This document shows positions 27,583-35,054 of a DNA stretch of 64,000 nucleotides, in pieces. The notes under the pieces are model-generated. The model saw only the letters and a list, made by a program, of their open reading frames with translations, was not told the DNA's origin and made no database searches. The number at the start of each line of letters is the position of its first letter. Within the stretch, counting starts at the first letter, position 1. Location: positions 74,464 to 138,463 of the forward strand of contig NZ_JBBKAH010000015.1 of NCBI RefSeq assembly GCF_037652055.1, given 5' to 3'. The translations under genes were made by a program, and so were the position numbers. This stretch comes from Pelagibius sp037652055. Its GTDB lineage: Bacteria; Pseudomonadota; Alphaproteobacteria; Kiloniellales; Kiloniellaceae.

Positions 27583-28334
27583 TCCACGACCAGGTAGGAG
27601 GTCAGGGGGCTCGCCGGATCGCGCCGGATGGCGTAGCGCGAGAGGCCCAGCACCTCGCGCAGCGCCAGGGTCTCGCCCGGGAACTCCGGCATGTTCAGCT
27701 CGTCGAAGGCCAGCACGCTGCCCTTGGTGAGGTGTGGCTGGATCGCCTTCAGGCAGTCGCGCGTGGGCTTGTAGATGTCGAAGTCGAAGTAGGCCAGCGC
27801 CACGATGGTCTCGGGATGCGCCTCCAGGTAGGCCGGCAGAGTCTCGGTCGCGTCGCCCTCGACCAGCTCGAACTTGCGCTTGTGCGGGATCGGTGCGTTG
27901 GCGTTGTGGAAGTCGAGAATGGTTTCCAGCTGCGCCTTCCAGTTGTCCGAGACGCCGTAGTCGCCGACGCTGGCGTGGGCGCCGTCCTCGCGCGCCACCG
28001 CGGGAAAGCCGGAGAAGGTGTCGAAGCCGATGATCTTGCGGTTGTGGTTGTAGGGCTCGTGGATGCCGCGCAGGGAGGAGAACAGCGCCATGTTCTGGCC
28101 CCAGCGCACGCCGAACTCCATGATGACGCCGTGCACCGGCACGATCATCTCGTAGAGCTTCTGCATGAAATTGATGCGCGAAAGCGTCTGGCGCGTGAGG
28201 AACAGGCCGAGGTTGTCGAGCAGCTCCACATCGGGGACCGGCGTGCCGCGCAGCCGCGCCACCAGGTCCTGCTTGGCGTCGGTTTCGCCCCGGGTCGAGC
28301 CCACCAGCGTGCGGATCTCTTTCTTCGCCGTCAT
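27579..28334 (-). CDS. TylF/NovP-like SAM-dependent methyltransferase
   Basis: 251 residues. VIMEFGVRWGQNMALFSSLR is the SAM-binding motif I, FDTFSGFP the characteristic following block, and ALAYFDFDIYKPTRDCLKAI the acidic region used for metal and sugar binding in macrocin/novobiocin O-methyltransferases. Probably methylates a hydroxyl of the sugar made by this operon or of the glycan. Starts 11 nt after the second methyltransferase. Confidence 0.82.
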   Translation of the reverse strand: MTAKKEIRTLVGSTRGETDAKQDLVARLRGTPVPDVELLDNLGLFLTRQTLSRINFMQKLYEMIVPVHGVIMEFGVRWGQNMALFSSLRGIHEPYNHNRKIIGFDTFSGFPAVAREDGAHASVGDYGVSDNWKAQLETILDFHNANAPIPHKRKFELVEGDATETLPAYLEAHPETIVALAYFDFDIYKPTRDCLKAIQPHLTKGSVLAFDELNMPEFPGETLALREVLGLSRYAIRRDPASPLTSYLVVE

Positions 28335-28345
28335 GAAACGTTCCC

Positions 28346-29230
28346 TCAGATCTTCGGCCGCATGAACGCGGTGATGTTGCGGCCCAGGCCGACCTCCGCG
28401 AGGGCGGCGTAGAAACGGTTGGCCGCGGGCACACCCGCCTGGCCGATGACGCGCTCCAGCGTGAGGCGCGCGCGGTGGGCGGCGCCGCCCTGGGCGCGGT
28501 CGCGCACGTAGTTCGAGCCCTCGTGCGCCAGGAAAAGGTCGATCGGAAAGTCCGCCAGGATGTCGAGGCAGTCCCAGCCGGTCGCCGCCGCCGTGCGCCG
28601 CAGACTCTCCGCCGTGAAATAGGAAAGGTGGTCGGGAATGGCGACCCAGAAGCGCTCGGGAATGGCGCCGCTCGCCAGCAGCTCCTCGTGGTAGGCATTG
28701 CCGTCGTTGGGCAGCGTGGCGACCAGCAGACCGCCGGGCGCGACGAGGGAGCGCAGCGACTGCAGTAGGCCGAGCGGATCGAGCACGTGCTCCAGCACGT
28801 TGCCGAGCCAGACGAGATCGTGGCGCTCGCCGGCCTCGATGCGGCGGTCCAGGAGGGCGAAGACGTCGCCCTGCTCGACGCGGCCGGCGACCTGCGGGTT
28901 CATCGCCTCGACACCAGCGCGGCTGTAGTCGATGCCCTGCGCCTGCCAACCCTGCCGCGCGAAGGCCGCGACCACGAAGCCCTCTCCGCAGCCGACGTCG
29001 AGCAGGCTGCCCGGCGCGTCGCGGCCCAGCAGCTCCAGCGCGCGGGCGCCGCGCTGGGCGATGCGCTGCTCGATGACGGCCAGCTCCTCCGGCGGATAGG
29101 CCTTGCGGAAGCCGCTCTTTTCTTCCTGGTAGTAGGTCCGGGCGTAGTAGTCGGCGAGCTCGGCCTCGCTGGGCCGCTCGGCCACCTCCAGGAAGCCCAG
29201 GGCGTGGCGCTTCAGGCGCGGATCGTTCAT
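28346..29230 (-). CDS. Class I SAM-dependent methyltransferase
   Basis: 294 residues. SLLDVGCGEGFVVAAFARQG is motif I and LVWLGNVLEHVLDPLGLL the post-motif typical of the Methyltransf_23/UbiG-like group. The N-terminal 45 residues include YYARTYYQEEKSGFRKAYPP. It overlaps the cytidylyltransferase stop by 4 nt. Methylation target unknown; sugar or lipid carrier modification is plausible from the operon. Confidence 0.82.
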   Translation of the reverse strand: MNDPRLKRHALGFLEVAERPSEAELADYYARTYYQEEKSGFRKAYPPEELAVIEQRIAQRGARALELLGRDAPGSLLDVGCGEGFVVAAFARQGWQAQGIDYSRAGVEAMNPQVAGRVEQGDVFALLDRRIEAGERHDLVWLGNVLEHVLDPLGLLQSLRSLVAPGGLLVATLPNDGNAYHEELLASGAIPERFWVAIPDHLSYFTAESLRRTAAATGWDCLDILADFPIDLFLAHEGSNYVRDRAQGGAAHRARLTLERVIGQAGVPAANRFYAALAEVGLGRNITAFMRPKI

Positions 29231-29931
29231 CCGAAGAGCCTCTCGTGCTTCAGCTCGGCCAGGGCCCAGTCGTCCTCGGTGTCGATGTCCTGCACGCGGC
29301 CCGCCGGCAGCACGATCGAGCCGGTGTTCGCCCCCATCAGGACAGGGTCGCGCAGGAAGGCGGCGGTGCGAAACCAGTACCACTGGCCGGCGTCGTGGTA
29401 GGCCGGCTGCAGGTCCTGGGAGCGCGCGTTGAGGTGCTCTGGAAAGTTCAGCCGCACGCGGCCGTCGTCGCCGCGCGTGAGCGAGCGCCAGATCGGGTAG
29501 CTGAAGGCCGCGACCGGCATGATGACGTCCAAGATTTCCGCCAAGAGCCGCGCCTTGCCGGCCCGCAAGTCCTCGGCGCGCACGAAGGGCGCCGTGGGGT
29601 AGAGGCAGCAGGCGAGGTCGAAGGTCTGACCCATCTCCGCATAGCGGTTCAGCACCTCCAGCAGCACGTCGCAGGTGGTCGCGTGGTCGTCGGCGGCCTT
29701 GGCCGAGCGCAGAAAGGGCACCTCGGCGCCGCAGGCGCGCGCTGCCGCGGCGATCTCGGCATCGTCGGTGCTGACCATGACGCTGTCGAAGGCGCCGGAG
29801 GCGAGCGCCGCTTCGACCGACCACGCCAGCATCGGCCGGCCGCGGAAGGGGCGGATGTTCTTGCGCGGAATCCGCTTGCTGCCGCCGCGCGCCGGAACGA
29901 TCGCGACACAGCGCGGCGCGGCGCCGCTCAT
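29227..29931 (-). CDS. pseF: CMP-nonulosonate (pseudaminic/acylneuraminate) cytidylyltransferase
   Basis: 234 residues. The N-terminus VAIVPARGGSKRIPRKNIRP is the nucleotide-binding signature of the NeuA/PseF/LegF family, and VQDIDTEDDWALAELKHE is the family C-terminal block. Activates an eight- or nine-carbon sialic-acid-like sugar to its CMP form for transfer. Directly coupled (4-nt overlap) to the synthase upstream. Pse versus Leg type cannot be settled by eye; Pse is favoured by the overall sequence of both genes. Confidence 0.88.
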   Translation of the reverse strand: MSGAAPRCVAIVPARGGSKRIPRKNIRPFRGRPMLAWSVEAALASGAFDSVMVSTDDAEIAAAARACGAEVPFLRSAKAADDHATTCDVLLEVLNRYAEMGQTFDLACCLYPTAPFVRAEDLRAGKARLLAEILDVIMPVAAFSYPIWRSLTRGDDGRVRLNFPEHLNARSQDLQPAYHDAGQWYWFRTAAFLRDPVLMGANTGSIVLPAGRVQDIDTEDDWALAELKHERLFG

Positions 29932-31013
29932 AGCGCCAGCCCGCCTTCGATCATCGAGGGGTCGAGCGGCTCGCCGAACGCAAGATCGCGCGCGGCCTTG
30001 CGGCCGATCACCGCGTCGAGGTAGCGGGGCTTCATGCCGTGACCGGGGCGGATCGAGCGCACGTTGTCGTGGGTCAGCACCTCGCCCCTGGCGACCGGCG
30101 CGACGACGTAGAGCGAGCGGCGGTTCTTCAGCACCGTGGCCTCGGAGAGGGTCGGCTGGTAGGCCGGCGTGCCGATCGCCGCGCGGGCGATCGCCGCCTC
30201 CTCGACCAGGCGCCGGAGTTCCGCCGGCTCCAGCGAGAAGGCGCTGTCGACGCCGCCGTCGGCGCGCGCCAGCGTGAAATGCTTTTCGATCACCGCGGCG
30301 CCCAGCGCGACCGCGATGGCCGCGACGGTGGTGCCCAGGGTGTGGTCGGAGAGGCCGACCACGACGCCGAGGCGGCGCTGCAGGTCGGCGATGGTGGCGA
30401 GGTTGGCCTCCTCGGGCGGCGTCGGATAGGCGGCGGTGCAGTGCAGCACCACCAGGTCCTCGGCGCCGGCGCCGCGCGCCGCGGCGACCGCCTCCTCGAT
30501 CTCTTCCAGGCTCGCCATCCCGGTCGACATGATGATCGGCTTGCCGGTGCGCGCGACCTTGCGGATCAGCGGGATGTCGATCAGTTCCGGCGAGGCGATC
30601 TTGTAGGCCGGGGCGCCCAGGCTCTCGAGGAAGTCCACCGCCGTCGGGTCGAAGGGCGAGGAGAACACCGTGATGCCGAGATCGCGCGCGCGGGCGAAGA
30701 TTTCCGGATGCCACTCCCAGGGGGTGTGCGCCTCCTCGTAGAGCTCGTAGAGGCGGCGGCCGGCCCAGAGGCCGCTTTCGACCATGAATTCGGGCCCGTG
30801 GTGGTCGATGGTGATGGTGTCGGCGCGGTAGGTCTGCAGCTTCACCGCGTCGGCGCCGGCGGCCTTGGCCGCCTCCAGGATCCGGAAGGTGCGCTCGATC
30901 TCGCCGTTATGGTTGCCCGACATCTCGGCAATGATGTACGGCGGCTCGTCCGGCCCGATGCGGCGGCCGGCGATCTGCAGTGTCCTGACGGGAGCCCTGG
31001 TGGCGGGAGCCAT
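29928..31013 (-). CDS. pseI: Pseudaminic acid synthase (NeuB family)
   Basis: 361 residues. Condenses phosphoenolpyruvate with a six-carbon amino sugar to make a nonulosonic acid. The NeuB barrel is visible from PYIIAEMSGNHNGEIERTFR through IIMSTGMASLEEIEEA and VGLSDHTLGTTVAAIAVALG to VIEKHFTLARADGGVDSAFS, and a C-terminal SAF (antifreeze-like) domain follows from about residue 300 (RSLYVVAPVARGEVLT). First gene of the seven-gene operon. The enzymes making the precursor (PseB, PseC, PseG) are not in the window. Confidence 0.9.
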   Translation of the reverse strand: MAPATRAPVRTLQIAGRRIGPDEPPYIIAEMSGNHNGEIERTFRILEAAKAAGADAVKLQTYRADTITIDHHGPEFMVESGLWAGRRLYELYEEAHTPWEWHPEIFARARDLGITVFSSPFDPTAVDFLESLGAPAYKIASPELIDIPLIRKVARTGKPIIMSTGMASLEEIEEAVAAARGAGAEDLVVLHCTAAYPTPPEEANLATIADLQRRLGVVVGLSDHTLGTTVAAIAVALGAAVIEKHFTLARADGGVDSAFSLEPAELRRLVEEAAIARAAIGTPAYQPTLSEATVLKNRRSLYVVAPVARGEVLTHDNVRSIRPGHGMKPRYLDAVIGRKAARDLAFGEPLDPSMIEGGLAL

Positions 31014-31042
31014 AAGCCTGATCTGCCTGTTGGCTGTTGCGA

Positions 31043-31090
31043 CGGTAATTCTTACCGCCCCGCGGCTTACCTCATGGTTAATAAACCATG
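31043..31090. promoter_or_regulatory. Two dyads in the leader of the nonulosonate operon
   Basis: CGGTAA-TTC-TTACCG (31043-31057) and CATGGTT-AATA-AACCATG (31073-31090) are both perfect inverted repeats, and lie 30-77 bp upstream of the pseI start in the only AT-rich stretch nearby. They are good candidates for operators or for a promoter-proximal binding site; no regulator gene is next to them. Confidence 0.45.
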
Positions 31091-31190
31091 TTCGACCTGT
31101 GAAAAAGCCGGCGCAAGCCCGCGCGGGCGCTGACGGCGGAGCGCCGGGAACGGGCGCCGGGAAAAGAGCGACGATGTGGTGGAAAAAGCC

Positions 31191-31266
31191 TGGCGTCCCC
31201 TAGGGGAGTCGAACCCCTGTTTTCGCCGTGAGAGGGCGACGTCCTAGGCCACTAGACGAAGGGGAC
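31191..31266 (-). tRNA. tRNA-Glu (anticodon CTC)
   Basis: The 76-nt minus-strand sequence begins GTCCCCTTCGTCTAGTGG and ends with the matching acceptor strand GGGGAC followed by an encoded GCCA. The anticodon stem TCGCC/GGCGA encloses the loop CTCTCAC, giving anticodon CTC; the T-arm is AGGGG-TTCGACT-CCCCT. This reads GAG codons. Confidence 0.95.
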
Positions 31267-31392
31267 CAATGGCCGGAAGGGCGGTTGTGTAGCCCAAGAC
31301 GGCGGGGCTTGCAAGTCCCCTCTGCGCGCCCGCGCAAGGGGCTTGGGGGTGGGGCAGCGGCGGGGCTGGATCGGCGGAGCTGGGGCAGCCTC

Positions 31393-31434
31393 GCCCTTCG
31401 AGACGCCGCCTGGCGGCGGCTCCTCAGGGTGAGG
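31393..31434. repeat. Dispersed palindromic repeat, family A, copy 3
   Basis: Reads GCCCTTCGAGACGCCGCC, a TGGCGGCGGC centre, and TCCTCAGGGTGAGG. It is slightly shorter than copy 2 and lies in the gap between the tRNA and the small anchored protein gene. Confidence 0.8.
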
Positions 31435-31498
31435 CTCTGTGTTGGGTTGGCGCCGGCTCGGGGCGCCGGCTCGGGGCGCCGGTGTCGGGGCGCCGGTC

Positions 31499-31882
31499 TC
31501 AGGGCGGCGTTTGGGCGGAGGACGGCACCGCCTTCACCCGGCCGATCTCGCGGCCGCTGGCGAGGTCGACGATCACCAGCAGCTGGCAGCCGCGCGCCGG
31601 CTGGCCGGTGAAGCGCACCACCAGGCGGTCGCCGGCCAGCTCGCTGGCCGCCAGGCTGCAGCCGTCGGGGACCGCCAGGTCGAGGGTGCCGAAGGGCGTG
31701 ACGGCCGTGGGGGTGGAGACCACCCCGGCGGGGGCGATCCCCGGGGCAGCGGGCGGCGCCGCCGGCGCCTCGTCCCCAGCCCCGTCTCCTCCGGTGCGCG
31801 TGATCAGGCCGTAGACCAGCAGCACCATGCCGGCAACGATCAGCACGGCCATGAAGATGACGAGGGCTTTGAGCGCTTGCAT
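31499..31882 (-). CDS. Small membrane-anchored protein of unknown function
   Basis: 127 residues. An N-terminal transmembrane helix (LKALVIFMAVLIVAGMVLLV) is followed by a Pro/Ala-rich linker (about 38-60) and a small beta-rich domain with CSLAASELAGDRLVVRF and CQLLVIVDLASGREIGRVKA; the two Cys could pair in the periplasm. Similar short proteins occur in other alphaproteobacteria next to rluD (possibly DUF6476), but I cannot confirm the family. Divergent from rluD. Confidence 0.7.
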   Translation of the reverse strand: MQALKALVIFMAVLIVAGMVLLVYGLITRTGGDGAGDEAPAAPPAAPGIAPAGVVSTPTAVTPFGTLDLAVPDGCSLAASELAGDRLVVRFTGQPARGCQLLVIVDLASGREIGRVKAVPSSAQTPP

Positions 31883-31996
31883 CGGGTAGAACCCCTGGCT
31901 AACCACAGCAGTCGGGTCCCGGGCAACCGGGCCACGGGGGAATCGGGCGCGGCGCCGGGCCGGGCGCCGCATCCTGAGACCGAAAGGCGAGGAAGC

Positions 31997-33061
31997 ATGA
32001 CGGCCCCTGAGGGTCAAGAAGAGATGGCCGGCGACCAGGAAGCCGGAAACCAGGCGGCCGGGTCGCAGGAAGCCGGGGCGCAGGCGCTCAGCGTCACCGC
32101 CGGCGCGGCCGAGGCCGGCCAGCGCCTGGACCGCCTGCTGGCCGCCGCCCTGCCGCAACTCTCGCGCAGCCGCCTGCAGACGCTGATCGCCGAGGGCCGG
32201 GTCCGCTGCGCCGGCCAGGCGGTGACCACGCCCTCGGCCAAGGTGAAGGCCGGCCAAACTTTCGCCATCATCGTGCCCGAAGCTCGGCCCGTCGCCCTGG
32301 AGGCCCAGGCGATCCCGCTGGAAATCCTCTACGAGGACCGCGACCTCATCGTGCTGAACAAACCCGCCGGCCTGGTCGTCCACCCCGCCGCCGGCAACCC
32401 GGACAAGACCCTGGTGAACGCGCTGATGGCGCACTGCGGCCCCGACCTGACCGGCGTCGGCGGCGGCATCGGCGGCGAGCAGCGCCCGGGCATCGTCCAC
32501 CGCCTGGACAAGGACACCTCCGGCCTGATGGTGGCGGCCAAGACCGAGGCCGCCCACAAGGGCCTCAGCGCGGCCTTCGCCGACCGCAGCATCGAGCGCG
32601 CCTACCAGGCGCTGGTCTGGGGCCTGCCCCAGCCCGCTGCGGGCACGATCACCGGCAACATCGGCCGCAACCCGAAGAACCGCAAGAAAATGGCGGTCGT
32701 GAAGCACGGCGGGCGGCCGGCAGAGACCGCCTACAAAGTGATCGAAACGTACCAGAACGGCCGCGTCAGCCTGCTAGAGTGCCACCTGAAGACCGGGCGC
32801 ACCCACCAGATCCGGGTTCACCTGGCGGAGGCCGGCCACCCTCTGCTCGGCGACCCGCTGTACGGGCGCCAGGGAACCGCCGGGCGCCGCGCCCGTTTGC
32901 TTCCAGAGGCGGCACAGACCGCCCTGGGCGCCCTCGGACGCCAGGCCCTGCATGCGAAAACCCTGGGTTTTCAACACCCTGTCAGCGGGGAGCGCTTGCA
33001 ATTTGAAAGCGTATTACCATCTGACATAAGTGCCTTGATCCGCTCCTTAGAATCGTTTTAA
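31997..33061 (+). CDS. rluD: Ribosomal large subunit pseudouridine synthase D
   Basis: 354 residues from ATG 31997 behind GCGAGGAAGC. An Ala/Gln-rich N-terminal extension precedes an S4 RNA-binding domain (QRLDRLLAAALPQLSRSRLQ) and the catalytic domain with GIVHRLDKDTSGLMVAAKTE, whose Asp is the nucleophile. The C-terminal TGRTHQIRVHLAEAGHPLLG block is complete. Modifies uridines of 23S rRNA helix 69 in the family. Next to rpoH, as often in alphaproteobacteria. Confidence 0.93.
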   Translation: MTAPEGQEEMAGDQEAGNQAAGSQEAGAQALSVTAGAAEAGQRLDRLLAAALPQLSRSRLQTLIAEGRVRCAGQAVTTPSAKVKAGQTFAIIVPEARPVALEAQAIPLEILYEDRDLIVLNKPAGLVVHPAAGNPDKTLVNALMAHCGPDLTGVGGGIGGEQRPGIVHRLDKDTSGLMVAAKTEAAHKGLSAAFADRSIERAYQALVWGLPQPAAGTITGNIGRNPKNRKKMAVVKHGGRPAETAYKVIETYQNGRVSLLECHLKTGRTHQIRVHLAEAGHPLLGDPLYGRQGTAGRRARLLPEAAQTALGALGRQALHAKTLGFQHPVSGERLQFESVLPSDISALIRSLESF

Positions 33062-33281
33062 ATATACTGGAGCAAATTGGTCAGGTATGGTTTCAAGAGT
33101 TGGACATCCAGGAATTTGACGTCGGGGCCAAGGGGGGTCCGTGCCAGAGTCTGATGCGACGGCGTGACGCTTTCCCGCGACGGCCCAGCGACGGCCCCGC
33201 GACGGCATTGCGGCCGGCGGTGAGCGCAGCAGAGTTCTTTAAGGCGGGCCCGTCCCCAAGGGCCCTAGAGGAGTGACGGAG

Positions 33282-34163
33282 ATGGCGGCAAAAGTTCCGG
33301 TTCTCGTTCCCGAAGGCAATCTCAGCGGTTACCTGCAGGAAATCCGCAAGTTCCCGATGCTGGAGCAGAACGAGGAGTACATGCTCGCCAAGTCCTGGCG
33401 CGAGCGCGGCGACACCGAGGCGGCCCACAAGCTGGTCACCTCGCACCTGCGTCTGGTGGCCAAGATCGCCATGGGCTATCGCGGCTACGGCCTGCCGCTG
33501 TCCGAGCTGATCTCGGAAGGCAACGTCGGCATGATGCAGGCGGTCAAGCGCTTCGATCCGGAGCGCGGCTTCCGCCTGGCAACCTATGCCATGTGGTGGA
33601 TCCGCGCCTCGATCCAGGAGTACATCCTGCATTCCTGGTCGCTGGTGAAGATGGGCACCACCGCCTCGCAGAAGAAACTGTTCTTCAACCTGCGCAAGCT
33701 GAAGGGTCAGCTGAAGGCGATGGAGGAAGGCGACCTGCATCCGGAGAACGTCTCCAAGATCGCCGAGACCCTGGGCGTGCCGGAGCAGGACGTGGTGTCG
33801 ATGAACCGCCGCCTGTCCGCCCCGGACCATTCGCTGAACGCGCCGCTGCGCATCGACGGCGACGGCGAGTGGCAGGACTGGCTGGTCGACGAGGGCGAGG
33901 ACCAGGAAAGCCTGCTCGCCGAGTCCGAGGAGATGGGCAAGCGCCGCACCCTGCTGAAGTCGGCCATGGCCAACCTCAACGAGCGCGAGCGCCACATCCT
34001 GGAAGAACGCCGCCTGAAGGACGAGCCGACGACGCTGGAAGACCTGTCGCAGGAATACGGCATCAGCCGCGAGCGCGTGCGCCAGATCGAGGTGCGCGCC
34101 TTCGAGAAGCTGCAGAAGGCGATCCGCAACGCCGCCATCGACGAGCGCCTGGCGGTCAACTGA
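33282..34163 (+). CDS. rpoH: Heat-shock sigma factor sigma-32
   Basis: 293 residues from ATG 33282, which follows GAGGAG at normal distance. Region 2 includes KIAMGYRGYGLPLSELISEG and RLATYAMWWIRASIQEYILH; the RpoH box QKKLFFNLRKLKGQL is present; region 4 ends with TLEDLSQEYGISRERVRQIE. The 220-bp gap upstream has an AT-rich start (33057-33120) that probably holds the promoter, but I see no convincing -35/-10 pair. Confidence 0.95.
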   Translation: MAAKVPVLVPEGNLSGYLQEIRKFPMLEQNEEYMLAKSWRERGDTEAAHKLVTSHLRLVAKIAMGYRGYGLPLSELISEGNVGMMQAVKRFDPERGFRLATYAMWWIRASIQEYILHSWSLVKMGTTASQKKLFFNLRKLKGQLKAMEEGDLHPENVSKIAETLGVPEQDVVSMNRRLSAPDHSLNAPLRIDGDGEWQDWLVDEGEDQESLLAESEEMGKRRTLLKSAMANLNERERHILEERRLKDEPTTLEDLSQEYGISRERVRQIEVRAFEKLQKAIRNAAIDERLAVN

Positions 34164-34261
34164 GCGAGGCCGGGCGGTCAGCCCGCCTCCCCCAGGCTGT
34201 CGCCCTACTGCATTCACACGTCTCTCGCGGTTTGCCCGCAATGTTTCCACACACATACCGT

Positions 34262-34292
34262 TGTCGTCCCGGGATCAAGTCCCGGGACGACA
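34262..34292. repeat. Palindrome with TCAAG loop, family B, copy 1
   Basis: Perfect 13-bp arms (TGTCGTCCCGGGA and its complement) around the loop TCAAG. It lies between convergent genes about 100 bp after rpoH, so it may also act as a bidirectional terminator. A related copy with the same loop is at 44851-44873. Confidence 0.75.
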
Positions 34293-34373
34293 GCCCTGGT
34301 TTGGCAGGGGCGAACCTCTGCTGCATGCGATGGGCGAATGCGGGGGACCGATCGCAGCGGGAACTGCCGGTCT

Positions 34374-35045
34374 TCACCGCGCGCGGCGTGGCGGTACCAG
34401 TTCGGCTTCCGTGACTTCCGGCTCTTCTTCGTCCTCGGCGCCTTCGCCCGCCTCCGCGTCGTCGTCGTCGCCCGACGGTATCACGCCGATGCCCTCGGCG
34501 ACCGCGTGCCCCCACTCGGCGATCAGCGCCTTCTGCCGCTTGACCAGGCCGCGGATGCGGTTCTGCGTGGTCATGCGGTAGTAGCTGCCGACGATGTTGG
34601 GCATGAAGCCGAAAATCAGCCAGCCGCAGGAAGCGGCGCCGTAGGCGACCACCCAGACGTAGACGTCGCCGAGCAGGTCCATGGCGACGGGATGGTTCTG
34701 GCCGCGCGCCCACAGCGTGATGATCGCCGGCAGGGTACCGGCGAAGTTCAGCATGCCGACGGTGGCCGCCAGGTGCTTTTCCTTCGAGCGGTCGGTCATG
34801 TAGGCGACCCAGGTCGGCGCCATCATGGTGAAGAACACCAGCGTGGTCGGCAGCAACACCGCGGCGAAGGGAAACAGGATGATGAGGGCGAGCACCTTCA
34901 CCCAGGTCCTGGGCCCGCGGCGCGCCTTGCCGGCCTTGCGCTGGCCCTGGGAAGCCGCCTTGCCCGGGCCGCCCTTGCCTTGAGCCCCGCTGCCTTGAGC
35001 CCCGCCGCCCTGAGGCTGACCCCTTACCGCAACCGCCTTTGCCAT
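34374..35045 (-). CDS. Membrane protein of unknown function paired with the pseudokinase
   Basis: 223 residues. A Gly/Gln/Lys-rich basic N-terminus (1-45) is followed by three or four transmembrane segments: VKVLALIILFPFAAVLLPTT with TTLVFFTMMAPTWVAYM, a helix around VGMLNFAGTLPAIITLWA, and VYVWVVAYGAASCGWLIFGF. The C-terminus is strongly acidic (DDDDAEAGEGAEDEEEPE). No known family recognised. It starts 9 nt after the pseudokinase gene, so the two are probably one operon and may work together at the membrane. Confidence 0.75.
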   Translation of the reverse strand: MAKAVAVRGQPQGGGAQGSGAQGKGGPGKAASQGQRKAGKARRGPRTWVKVLALIILFPFAAVLLPTTLVFFTMMAPTWVAYMTDRSKEKHLAATVGMLNFAGTLPAIITLWARGQNHPVAMDLLGDVYVWVVAYGAASCGWLIFGFMPNIVGSYYRMTTQNRIRGLVKRQKALIAEWGHAVAEGIGVIPSGDDDDAEAGEGAEDEEEPEVTEAELVPPRRAR

Positions 35046-35054
35046 CGCCGCCTC

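Noticed and set aside
31191..31434. tRNA-linked integration site
   Set aside because: No integrase and no repeated tRNA end was seen; the nearby repeat belongs to a dispersed family found elsewhere in the window.
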